DNA of 64,000 bases from CAZYTX01 sp964650485 (GTDB lineage Bacteria > RBG-13-61-14 > DATKZS01). Each line of letters begins with the position of its first letter. The first letter of the stretch is position 1. Position numbers and translations under genes: made by a program. Location of the stretch: positions 7,511 through 71,510 of the forward strand of contig CAZYTX010000015.1 in the NCBI GenBank assembly GCA_964650485.1, read 5' to 3'. The notes beneath the pieces were generated by a model. It was not told where the DNA came from, made no database searches, and saw only the letters and a list, made by a program, of their open reading frames with translations. This document shows positions 16,745-24,588 of the stretch, piece after piece.

Positions 16745-18319
16745 ATGCCTTCTGCGGAAGAACATAGAAGATCGGTGGAAATGATCGCGGACGAGATGAT
16801 GGCCGAGCTGGCCCGGGTTTTCCCTGTATGCACCATGAGCGACGAGTTCCACTACTTCCCCCAGGCACTGCCAGGGCGGGACGAGCCTGCAAGCTGGGAC
16901 GACTTTTCGCCCGAGACCCTCCAGCAGGTGATCAAGAAACTTTCTTCGTGGGAAAGCCTGCTTGCAGGGGTGGGTGAAAAAAACGCCGACCTGGACACCG
17001 TTATTGACGCCTCCATGCTCTCCAGGGCCGCACTCATAATCCGGGAGCAGATAGAGCTTTGCCGCTTCCACGCCCGCGAGCCCACCTTCTATCTGACAGT
17101 GGCCTGCATGGGCCTTGCCCATGCTCTCGAGAGCAAGGACGCTTCTCTCTTCCGGGAGCGGGCCAGGGGTCTGGACGGCTTCCTTTCCCAGGGCATGAGA
17201 AACCTCGAGCGGGCGCCCCTGCCCTTTCTCGAGCTGGGCATCGAGATGGCCGGCCGGACCAGGGATTGGCTTGCCAGCCTGGCCGGGGACACCCCCGGGG
17301 CCGGGCCAGCGGCCGAGGCAATGGCTCGGTTCGAGCGCGGCCTGAAAGAGCTCCAGCCTTCGGAGGACCTGCTGCTTGCCCCGGACCTCTACGAGCGCAT
17401 AGTGCGCGACCATATCTGGTGCGGCGCCGGGGCATTGGAGGTCGAGTCCGAGCTTGACCATGAGATCGAGGAGCGGACCGCTGTACTGGAAGAGCTGGCC
17501 CGAAAAATCGAGCCCGGCTCGAGCTGGCGCGAGGTCCTGGCTAACATGCCCGCGGAGCCCCTGCCCGCGGCCGGCCTGGTCGGTCTTTACCGGGATGCGG
17601 TGGAGGACCTTGCAAGGCACTGCCTTGAAGCGGGCCTTGCAACAGAAGAGCTTGTAAGGACCAATCCGGTGCGGGTGGCGCCGGTGCCTCCGCACCTCCG
17701 GCCCGTGCGCAGCGCCGCGGCCTACAGCATGCCGCCGGGGCGCCCTCCCAGGGGCGGGACGTTTTTCATCCTAAGCCATGGGCTCTCGCACGACCTTCGC
17801 CACACCCTGCAACGAGACTATCGGCTGCTCACAGCGCACGAGACCTGGCCCGGGCATCACCTCCTGGACGCCACCCGCTGGGGCCTCGTGCAAAGGCTGC
17901 GCCGGCCCATGGAGTTCCCCCTTTTCTACGAGGGATGGGCGTGCTTTGCCGAGGGGCTGCTGGCGCAGACAGGGTGCTTGAGCTCGGGCCCGGACCTCAT
18001 ACTGCTGAACAAGAGGCACCTGCTCAGGGCGGTGCGCGGAAAAGTGGACATAGGGATACAGACCGGGAGCATGAGCCTTGATGATGCCGCCCGGTATCTT
18101 TACGAGGCCGGCTTTGATAAGGAGGGCGCCCTGCCGCTTGCAAAAAGGTATGCGTTGAAACCTGGATACCAGCTATGCTATGCTTTCGGCCTCAGAAAGT
18201 TCGAGGGGATTTATGGCCGGTCTCACATGGACCCCGCGGAGTTTGCCAAAGCGGTGCTGGGTCGGGGGGAGATCGGCTTTGATAACCTCTCGAGAATACT
18301 GGAGCGAGAAAACAGATGA
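16745..18319 (+). CDS. DUF885 family protein, zinc-peptidase-like
   Basis: This 524-residue protein is mostly helical with HETWPGHH at residues 365-372, the HExxxGH-type metal-binding motif of the DUF885 family, which is distantly peptidase-like. The later KRYALKPGYQLCYAFGLRKF stretch is also typical of the family. No signal peptide is visible, so it should be cytoplasmic. An ATG at 16745 is preferred; a TTG nine codons upstream is possible. It is the first gene of a tight five-gene operon, and its stop overlaps the next ATG (ATGA). In this context it may trim or deacylate a small peptide-like product, which is inference. Confidence 0.82.
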   Translation: MPSAEEHRRSVEMIADEMMAELARVFPVCTMSDEFHYFPQALPGRDEPASWDDFSPETLQQVIKKLSSWESLLAGVGEKNADLDTVIDASMLSRAALIIREQIELCRFHAREPTFYLTVACMGLAHALESKDASLFRERARGLDGFLSQGMRNLERAPLPFLELGIEMAGRTRDWLASLAGDTPGAGPAAEAMARFERGLKELQPSEDLLLAPDLYERIVRDHIWCGAGALEVESELDHEIEERTAVLEELARKIEPGSSWREVLANMPAEPLPAAGLVGLYRDAVEDLARHCLEAGLATEELVRTNPVRVAPVPPHLRPVRSAAAYSMPPGRPPRGGTFFILSHGLSHDLRHTLQRDYRLLTAHETWPGHHLLDATRWGLVQRLRRPMEFPLFYEGWACFAEGLLAQTGCLSSGPDLILLNKRHLLRAVRGKVDIGIQTGSMSLDDAARYLYEAGFDKEGALPLAKRYALKPGYQLCYAFGLRKFEGIYGRSHMDPAEFAKAVLGRGEIGFDNLSRILERENR

Positions 18320-19725
18320 GTTTTGCGAATAACAACATTGAACCGGCGCAGTTCCAGGGGTTCCACTCGGAATGGAACCTGGGGAGTCCGGGCGGTTGGG
18401 ACTACCAGAGGACCACGCAGGAGATAGGCAAAAAGGTGTGGGAGAGGATCAACAGCATAAAGCCCGTCGGCGTCGATCTCGACTTTGACCATCCGTACAT
18501 GTCGCCGGTGATAACCCTGGCGCACATGCTCGTAAGGGAGCATAAGAAGAGGCGAGGCTCGACCCCGGGCCTGATAGCGGTGGTTGCGGAGGAGGAGTCG
18601 CTAGAGGACGTGACCGAGAACATCAACCTGGCGGCCCAGCTCGACTCCATGGACGGCATCAGCGGTGCGCTGTTCGCTCCCCACGAGCTGGAGCTTGAAA
18701 ACGGGGCGCCCTGCTACAAGGGGGAGCCGGTCTCGATCATCTTCATGGACTTCAACTCCGACGTGCTGCTTTCGCTCCACAAGAAGCACGGCCTGGACCC
18801 GCTCATGCGTGCGGTGAAACAGGGCATGGTTATAAACCCCCGCGGCACCGAGCCCATAAACGTAAAGAGCGTGTTCGAGGTATTGACCGGTCCGGAGAGC
18901 GGCCGTTTCCACCCCGAGATAGTGAGGCGCACTCCCTGGACCCGGCAGTTCTATGGCCGCTCCACCGAAGGTCCGCAAGGGGAGCAGATAAAGGACCTGC
19001 CCGAGTGGACGCGGAAGAACTGGGAGCGGCTGGTGCTGAAGCCCGAGCGGGGCTACTCTGGCAAGGGCGTGAAGGTTGGCGGCGTTGACAAGGAGGACGC
19101 GGTGGAGGCGGCCCTGGAGGCCGAAAACTACATAGTGCAGGAGAAGATACCGCTCGCCCTGTGGGGGGAGGACGTTCCCGGGCCGGACAAAGAATCTGGC
19201 GCGGTGGTCATGAAGAGGTTCCAGACCGACTTCCGCTGCTTTATCGGCGCGGAGGGGCTGCTGGGCTTTTTGGGCAGGATCGGGGGAGTGCCCACCAACG
19301 TGGGAAGCGGAGGAGGCATGCACCCGCTGGCAGTGCTTCGCTCCGAGGTGTCGCCGCGTGAAGCGGTCACGCGCATGAACGAGGTCATCGCGGGAATGGA
19401 TTACTCTGACCTTGCCGGGATTCAGGCCATGCAGGAGCAGATGGCCTGCGATCAAAGGTTCACATACCTCTTGGGACCCATCAAGATAGCCATGCGGCCC
19501 CGGGTGCTCACACCCGGACAACTGAAAGCACTGGAGGGTTACTCCAGGGCCATGTGGGAGGACTGCCTTACCCTGGAGAAGATGTGGGAGCAGGGCGCGC
19601 TGGAGAGGTTCATAAAGATTGACCCGGAGGAACTGGAGATAGCCAGATCACAGCCCTGGCACGGGTCCGCGGCCATCATCGCCTCGGACGGGCTCTACAG
19701 CTTCGGGGCCCACCCGGAGGGGTAA
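18316..19725 (+). CDS. ATP-grasp-like ligase of unknown substrate
   Basis: This 469-residue protein has an ATP-grasp-type glycine-rich loop, LKPERGYSGKGVKVGG (about residues 241-256), followed by YIVQEKIPL, a typical adenine-contact strand. The later FLGRIGGVPTNVGSGGG resembles the late conserved block of circularly permuted ATP-grasp and glutathionylspermidine-synthase-like proteins. The N-terminal 200 residues show no familiar domain. Enzymes of this fold join a carboxylate to an amine or thiol through an acyl phosphate. It is coupled by 4-base overlap to DUF885 and by TAATG to the methyltransferase. Acceptor and donor are unknown; I see no close named family. Confidence 0.7.
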   Translation: MSFANNNIEPAQFQGFHSEWNLGSPGGWDYQRTTQEIGKKVWERINSIKPVGVDLDFDHPYMSPVITLAHMLVREHKKRRGSTPGLIAVVAEEESLEDVTENINLAAQLDSMDGISGALFAPHELELENGAPCYKGEPVSIIFMDFNSDVLLSLHKKHGLDPLMRAVKQGMVINPRGTEPINVKSVFEVLTGPESGRFHPEIVRRTPWTRQFYGRSTEGPQGEQIKDLPEWTRKNWERLVLKPERGYSGKGVKVGGVDKEDAVEAALEAENYIVQEKIPLALWGEDVPGPDKESGAVVMKRFQTDFRCFIGAEGLLGFLGRIGGVPTNVGSGGGMHPLAVLRSEVSPREAVTRMNEVIAGMDYSDLAGIQAMQEQMACDQRFTYLLGPIKIAMRPRVLTPGQLKALEGYSRAMWEDCLTLEKMWEQGALERFIKIDPEELEIARSQPWHGSAAIIASDGLYSFGAHPEG

Positions 19726-20498
19726 TGGACCTCCATCCCGACCCGGACTGGTGGAAGACCCTTTTCGACCAGGTGTACCTTTTGACCGACGCCCGGTCGG
19801 TGTGCGACGCGGACGTGACCCGGAAAGAGGCCGCGCTGGTGGCTGATATAGCCGGCCTGGGCCCGGGCCACAAGGTTTTGGACCTGTGCGGGGGCCACGG
19901 CAGGCACAGCATGGAGCTTTCCGGCAGAGGGTGCAGGTGCACGGTGTTCGACTACTCCGAGTTTCTGCTGGACAAGGGCAGGGCCGAGGCCGAGGAGCGC
20001 GGGCTCGATATAGAGTTCGTGCAGGGCGACGCCAGGAGCACGGGACTCGAGAGCGAGTGCTTCGACCGGGTGCTCATACTGGGCAACTCGCTCGGCTACC
20101 TTTGGGAGCCGTCAGCGGACCTTGACATTCTCCGCGAGGCCCACAGGGTGCTCCGGCCGGGCGGGATGATAGTGCTGGACGTGACCGACGGAGGCCGGGC
20201 AAGCAAGCTCTCGCCCCTGGCCTGGCACGAGACGGGGGAGGACGTAGTGGTGTGCAGGCAGCGCCTCCTCCATGACGGTTCCGTATACACGCGCGAGCTG
20301 GTGATGAGCAAAGAGAGGGGCCTGGTCAGGGACTGCACCTACCAGGTGAGGCTCTATGACCGCTTGTCCATCCTGGACCTGGCCGAGCGGGCGGGTTTCG
20401 AAGGCGTCCGGGTGATAGACTTCAGAAGAGACCAGGACGGGGGCGACTACGGTTTCATGAACAACCGCATTATCATATGCGGGGGTAAGCAGGAGTAA
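19725..20498 (+). CDS. Class I SAM-dependent methyltransferase
   Basis: This 257-residue protein has the Rossmann SAM-binding motif VLDLCGGHGRHS at about 51-62, then FDYSEFLLDKGRAEAE (motif II), FVQGDAR and FDRVLILGNSLGYL, followed by LREAHRVLRPGGMIVLDV. The pattern is of small-molecule methyltransferases; the target is unknown. It begins in the stop of the ATP-grasp gene (TAATG overlap), so the two proteins should be made in step and may act on the same product. Confidence 0.88.
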   Translation: MDLHPDPDWWKTLFDQVYLLTDARSVCDADVTRKEAALVADIAGLGPGHKVLDLCGGHGRHSMELSGRGCRCTVFDYSEFLLDKGRAEAEERGLDIEFVQGDARSTGLESECFDRVLILGNSLGYLWEPSADLDILREAHRVLRPGGMIVLDVTDGGRASKLSPLAWHETGEDVVVCRQRLLHDGSVYTRELVMSKERGLVRDCTYQVRLYDRLSILDLAERAGFEGVRVIDFRRDQDGGDYGFMNNRIIICGGKQE

Positions 20499-20504
20499 GG
20501 ATTT

Positions 20505-21188
20505 ATGGACAGGTGCGTCATTGAGTGGCCTGGCAGGGCTTTGCTGCCCAGGACCGTTGTAAGGCTGAGCCGGGCAAAGAGGCGGTTCAAGGGGAAGGCC
20601 CTTTTCGAGCGCATGCTGGGGATCAGCGGGACCATCGAGTTCTACTTCGCATTTGACGACCCCTACAGCGCCATAGCCCTGCCCAAGATGATGGAGCTGG
20701 TCTCGGACAGGGAGCTTGAGATCGAGCTCTTCCCCCTGGCTGAGCACGGCATACCCGGAGACCCTGACATAGACAAGAGGCGGGCCTACTCGCTGGCGGA
20801 CGCCGCCAGGCTGGGAAAGAGGCTCGGGGTGGAGATAAACAGGACCAGCCCGCTCGATCCCGACAAGGTCCTCTTCCTTGCCGCCTGGGCTGAAAGCGCC
20901 CGGGAGGTCATGTGCATGGACGACTTCTCCGAGCGGGCCATGGCAATGCTCTGGGCCAGGGACCAGGAGCCCGGGCCGGGGTCATACGTCGAAATATACG
21001 AGCGCACCGTGGGCATTGACCCGCTCGATGACCCCTCCGAGTACGCAGAGGAGCTCGAGGCCAACTTGAAGAGGCTCCGCAGGAAGGGGCACTGGGAGGT
21101 CCCCGCGGCCCTGGTGTATGGCCAGTGGTACTTTGCACACGAGCGGCTGGAGGCAATCGAAGAGCGGCTCGACTTTCTGGGAAGGTGA
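20505..21188 (+). CDS. DsbA/kappa-GST-like thioredoxin-fold protein, degenerate HCCA-isomerase paralog
   Basis: This 227-residue protein has a 40-residue basic N-terminal extension, then IEFYFAFDDPYSAIALP, which aligns with the FFFSFRSPYSYLA start of the next gene and of 2-hydroxychromene-2-carboxylate isomerases and kappa GSTs. The Ser that normally activates the thiol cofactor is Asp here (D52 before P53), and there is no CxxC redox pair. The conserved GHWEVPAALVYGQWYF (cis-Pro loop) is intact. It lies 6 bases after the methyltransferase and 3 bases before its paralog. It may be a non-catalytic partner, or bind something other than glutathione. Confidence 0.75.
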   Translation: MDRCVIEWPGRALLPRTVVRLSRAKRRFKGKALFERMLGISGTIEFYFAFDDPYSAIALPKMMELVSDRELEIELFPLAEHGIPGDPDIDKRRAYSLADAARLGKRLGVEINRTSPLDPDKVLFLAAWAESAREVMCMDDFSERAMAMLWARDQEPGPGSYVEIYERTVGIDPLDDPSEYAEELEANLKRLRRKGHWEVPAALVYGQWYFAHERLEAIEERLDFLGR

Positions 21189-21191
21189 TCC

Positions 21192-21785
21192 ATGGAAAAG
21201 ATCAGGGTCGAGTTCTTCTTCTCATTCAGAAGCCCCTACTCTTACCTGGCCGGGCCGCGCGCGTTCGCATTGCCGGAGAAGTACGGCGTCGAGCTGGTCT
21301 TTCGGGGGGTCCGGCCCATGGTGACCAGGGGGGTGCCGTTGCCATCTGCCAAGCGGCTCTACATCCTGCTGGATGCGGCCAGGGAAGCCGAGCGGCTGGG
21401 CATGCCCTTCGGAAAGATATACGACCCTCTTGGCGAGGGTGCTCTGCGATGTCTTTACGTGGCCGAGCACGCAAAAGAGAGCGGCAGGCTCTCCGAGTTC
21501 GTGCTGGCCGCGAGCAGGGCCGTCTGGGCCGAAGGGGTGTGCGTGGCCGGGGACAGGGGCCTCAAGAGGGTGTGCGACTCAGTGGGTCTCGACTGGGAGG
21601 GGTGCAGGGCCGCGCTCGAAAACCCCGAGTACCACCGGCGCATCGAGGACAACGTGACGAGGCTCCTGGAGCTGGGCCACTGGGGCGTGCCCCTGTTCCA
21701 CGTGAACGGCGAGCTCTTCTGGGGCCAGGACAGAATACCGGACCTGGAGGATGCCCTGGCCCGTGTGTGCGAGAAACGGGAATAG
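21192..21785 (+). CDS. 2-hydroxychromene-2-carboxylate isomerase-like (kappa-GST-like) protein
   Basis: This 197-residue protein has the family start FFFSFRSPYSYLAGP with the expected active-site Ser14 before Pro15, a helical insert, and GHWGVPLFHVNGELFWGQDRI, the cis-Pro and C-terminal strand of DsbA/HCCA isomerases. HCCA isomerase uses glutathione to isomerise a naphthalene breakdown product, but no aromatic-degradation gene is near. Its operon instead holds an ATP-grasp-like ligase and a methyltransferase. A thiol-dependent isomerase or transferase working with an unknown low-molecular-weight thiol is a reasonable inference. Confidence 0.85.
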   Translation: MEKIRVEFFFSFRSPYSYLAGPRAFALPEKYGVELVFRGVRPMVTRGVPLPSAKRLYILLDAAREAERLGMPFGKIYDPLGEGALRCLYVAEHAKESGRLSEFVLAASRAVWAEGVCVAGDRGLKRVCDSVGLDWEGCRAALENPEYHRRIEDNVTRLLELGHWGVPLFHVNGELFWGQDRIPDLEDALARVCEKRE

Positions 21786-21833
21786 GTCTTCGCTTCATTG
21801 ATGCAATTGCAAGGCTATGCTCCGCTTGCCGGC

Positions 21834-22916
21834 TCACCCTTCCACGCCGTTTCTTATGTAGAGGGCGCACTTGGTAATTTTTTCCGGAATTTCTGACATT
21901 TGGATGGTTCTTTCCATGCTGGCCGGGGAGGATGTATCCGGAAGCTCTATCAAGGCGAACACCTGAAGCAAAGTCCCATTTGCTTTAGGCTTGAGCTTGA
22001 TCTCCATGAACCCCAACTGTTCCGGGCTTACAAGGTATACCCTTTGAGAGTAAAGCTTTTCCTCGCTGCTTATCAGCGTAAATGTGTCAAGAGGATGCCT
22101 GGAGTGGCCATGCTCTGAGTAGGCCGCACAATGAAACACCGGCTTGTCCTCGGGGAAGCTGTATAGGCAACCATCGTTTGATCTGACGAGCTGCAGAAAT
22201 TGGGCGCCGCTTTTTTTTAGCCAGGCCACGGACTCTTCCATGCCGGCGTCAATCCATACACTCACTTCATGTGCGGGATAAATGGTGTCGAATATCTCGC
22301 CGCGAAGCCCCTTGGACACGACCTCCTGCGGGTCCAGGCCGGGATTGAAATGCGCCTGCATGCGCGCGAGCTGAAGGTCCATGTCTTTGTAACCCTTGTC
22401 AATGAAAAGACGGGTGATGCTCTCGATGTGGCTTAAAAACCCGCGGCTCGGCACTTGTAAACCGGAGTCGATGCGTATGCGGACCTTATCACCCACGGGT
22501 TCGAAACGCCATTTGCGGAACTGGAATATCTCCGGGCTGTGCCATAAGAACCAGGTGTTCTCCTGGTCGTTCTTTACCAGTATCATCCTGCCCGTAAACT
22601 TGTAAAAGAGCTTCCACGCCGTAAACCGGATGCTCTCGCCTAGTGGAGTGGATTTATCACCGACTGTAATCTCTGCTTCCTGTTCCACACTGGTGGTGGG
22701 CAAACTGACATGTGCGGGGTTGGAAAGGTAGTTGAAGACCTGTTCAAGAGTGGCGTCCACGGTTACGTTCTGCTGGAAGCTCCTTATCGCCACTGTGAAT
22801 GAGCTTTCAACAAGCTCTTTGCCGGCAATTCCTTGGACCGATTCATCATCGGAAAAACTCCCGCCAAAGCATACAGCCGCAACACCAAGAAAAAGAATAA
22901 TCCTTTTAAAAGGCAT
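21834..22916 (-). CDS. Exported SRPBCC/START-like protein of unknown function
   Basis: This 360-residue protein has a hydrophobic signal segment (IILFLGVAAVCFGGSFS). A part resembling the SRPBCC lipid-binding fold follows: SFQQNVTVDATLEQVFNYLSN, then a strand-rich stretch ending IRIDSGLQVPSRG and an amphipathic helix. The last 170 residues match nothing I know. Codons are less GC-rich than in neighbouring genes, hinting at a different history. It stands alone, convergent with the HCCA isomerase operon and divergent from the UroD-like gene. Confidence 0.6.
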   Translation of the reverse strand: MPFKRIILFLGVAAVCFGGSFSDDESVQGIAGKELVESSFTVAIRSFQQNVTVDATLEQVFNYLSNPAHVSLPTTSVEQEAEITVGDKSTPLGESIRFTAWKLFYKFTGRMILVKNDQENTWFLWHSPEIFQFRKWRFEPVGDKVRIRIDSGLQVPSRGFLSHIESITRLFIDKGYKDMDLQLARMQAHFNPGLDPQEVVSKGLRGEIFDTIYPAHEVSVWIDAGMEESVAWLKKSGAQFLQLVRSNDGCLYSFPEDKPVFHCAAYSEHGHSRHPLDTFTLISSEEKLYSQRVYLVSPEQLGFMEIKLKPKANGTLLQVFALIELPDTSSPASMERTIQMSEIPEKITKCALYIRNGVEG

Positions 22917-22940
22917 CTTTGCCTCTCCTTATGGCACTAC

Positions 22941-22969
22941 AGTATTTTACGCTCTTATGGAAATGTCAA
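22941..22969 (-). promoter_or_regulatory. Predicted sigma70 promoter of the SRPBCC-like gene
   Basis: On the minus strand a perfect TTGACA (22969-22964) and AATACT (22946-22941) are 17 bases apart. The -10 box ends 24 bases before the ATG at 22916. Confidence 0.5.
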
Positions 22970-22994
22970 CTTGAAAGAAAGTTTATGAGATTTC

Positions 22995-23024
22995 TTGACA
23001 ATAGACATACTAACTTGCCATGAT
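22995..23024 (+). promoter_or_regulatory. Predicted sigma70 promoter of the UroD-like gene
   Basis: A perfect TTGACA and CATGAT are separated by 18 bases, ending 21 bases before the ATG at 23046. It is divergent from the minus-strand promoter at 22941-22969. Confidence 0.45.
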
Positions 23025-23045
23025 AGACCCTCTAAGGCGGAAAGT

Positions 23046-24206
23046 ATGAAAGAGTTCAAGCCGCGGGAACCAAAGCCCGACTTCCAGGCCATGGAAGCAA
23101 TGATAAAAGGCGAGATCGAGCCCGAGAAGGTCCGCCTTGCCGAGCTGGTGGTTGACTTCGAGGTCATCGCCTGGGTGCTTGACAAGCTCTTCAACGAGAA
23201 GATGATGACCCTGGCCGAGGCCTACCACCCGGACGAGATCAGCGCCTCCCTCAAGCAAGGCAAGGGGGTCCAGCCCATGGCCGGGGAAAAGGAGAGGCTC
23301 TTCTGGAAGCAGTACGCGTCCTTCTTTTACAGGATGGGGTACGACTTCGTGACCGACCTCGGACCCATGGGCTACCTGCTCTTCATGACCACGCCTTCGC
23401 TAAGGATCGCCGACGACACCGCGGAGCTCTCGCGCGGCAAGAGGCTGTGGGCGGAGGAGGGCAGGGGAAAGATCGCCTCCTGGGATGACTTCGAGAGATT
23501 CAACTGGGACGGGCTGAAGCTGAACCTGGAGGCATGGGCAGAGTTCTGGGAGAGCACCCTGCCGGAGGGCATGAAGATAGCCGTGAACTGCAGCCTTTAC
23601 GAGCAGGTGCTTGAGAGGCTCATGGGCTACGAGGGGCTGTTCTACAACCTGGTTGACCAGCCCGACCTTGTAAAGGCGGTGTTCGACAAGTGGGGAGAGA
23701 TAGTGGAGGGCTTCTACCTGCAGGCGATAAAAAGCCATGCCGCGGGGCTCATCTTCCACTCGGACGACCTGGGCTACAAGTCCCGCACCATGATCAGCCC
23801 GGACCAGCTCCGGGAGTACGTGTTCCCCTGGTTCAAGAGGTACGCCCAGATCGCGCACTCCGAGGGCAAGATGTTCTGGCTGCACTCGTGCGGGAACCTG
23901 CTCGGGGTGATGGACGACCTTATTGACCACGTGGGCATAGACGCTTTCCACTCCTTCCAGGACCAGATCATACCCGTGGCCGAATTCAAGAGGGAGTACG
24001 GGCACAGGGTGGCCGCGCTTGGCGGCGTGGACGTGGACAACCTCGCCAGGATGGACGAGCAGTCTCTCCGGGCCTGTTGCCGCGGGGTGCTCTCCGGGTG
24101 CATGCCCGGCCGCTATGCATTCGGCTCGGGCAACTCCATCACAAACTACATGCCCGTCTCGAACTACCTTGCCATGCTGGAGGAGGCGGGAAGGTTCAAG
24201 GTATGA
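23046..24206 (+). CDS. Uroporphyrinogen decarboxylase-like corrinoid methyltransferase
   Basis: This 386-residue protein belongs to the UroD/MtaA/MtbA fold. The zinc-type ligand pair of the methyltransferase branch is present: HSC in FWLHSCGNLL and a later Cys in VLSGCMPGRYAFGSGNS. The Arg-rich N-terminal motif of true UroD is not seen, so a role in methyl transfer between a corrinoid protein and a thiol or THF is likelier than heme synthesis. No corrinoid protein gene is adjacent. The ATG at 23046 follows AAGGCGGAAAG; an upstream ATG would overlap the promoter. RACo at 45887-47461 could serve the same chemistry. Confidence 0.8.
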   Translation: MKEFKPREPKPDFQAMEAMIKGEIEPEKVRLAELVVDFEVIAWVLDKLFNEKMMTLAEAYHPDEISASLKQGKGVQPMAGEKERLFWKQYASFFYRMGYDFVTDLGPMGYLLFMTTPSLRIADDTAELSRGKRLWAEEGRGKIASWDDFERFNWDGLKLNLEAWAEFWESTLPEGMKIAVNCSLYEQVLERLMGYEGLFYNLVDQPDLVKAVFDKWGEIVEGFYLQAIKSHAAGLIFHSDDLGYKSRTMISPDQLREYVFPWFKRYAQIAHSEGKMFWLHSCGNLLGVMDDLIDHVGIDAFHSFQDQIIPVAEFKREYGHRVAALGGVDVDNLARMDEQSLRACCRGVLSGCMPGRYAFGSGNSITNYMPVSNYLAMLEEAGRFKV

Positions 24207-24231
24207 GCTTTTGTCAGCCGGCCCGTCTTTA

Positions 24232-24411
24232 TCAGCCGCCCGGTTCGACCGCTACCCTGGCGTCGTCAATGCAGTTTCTGAGCTCGTCTTCGGTGGCGTG
24301 TTCGGGGTCCTTGAGGGATTCCCGCGGACAGATGAACTCGTTGCCCGCTTTATCTTTCACCCTTACAAAGCTCTGTCTTTTCCCGGGTGTATTCACTTCA
24401 CCGTCGGTCAT
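24232..24411 (-). CDS. Small acidic protein of unknown function (59 aa)
   Basis: This protein of about 59 residues contains FVRVKDKAGNEFICPRESL followed by an acidic helix (PEHATEDELRNCID). Two Cys could bind metal. The ATG at 24411 is preferred because GGAAAGG lies 6 bases upstream; one five codons earlier is possible. It is convergent with the UroD-like gene. A perfect 15-base palindrome lies just upstream. I recognise no named family. Confidence 0.5.
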   Translation of the reverse strand: MTDGEVNTPGKRQSFVRVKDKAGNEFICPRESLKDPEHATEDELRNCIDDARVAVEPGG

Positions 24412-24430
24412 GGCTAGCCTTTCCATTCCT

Positions 24431-24445
24431 TAACTTACTAAGTTA
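24431..24445. promoter_or_regulatory. Perfect 15-base palindrome, operator-like
   Basis: TAACTTA and TAAGTTA are perfect 7-base arms around a single C, 20 bases upstream of the 59-aa gene start. The size and symmetry fit a dimeric repressor site (TetR or MarR type), but no regulator gene is adjacent. Confidence 0.35.
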
Positions 24446-24588
24446 GATAATCACGGTGTGCGATAAGTCAAGGAGGGGAGTGAGCGGGGTCAGCCCACAT
24501 AGCTGTTTGCGCTATGTTTTGTGTGAAGTTAAGGAGGAAAGGAGGCATGCAGATGGATGTGAAAGCTCATGAGCCGGCTATGAATTCC

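Noticed and set aside
23046..24206. HemE (true uroporphyrinogen decarboxylase)
   Set aside because: It lacks the N-terminal Arg motif and carries the His-x-Cys and Cys zinc ligands of the corrinoid methyltransferase branch.
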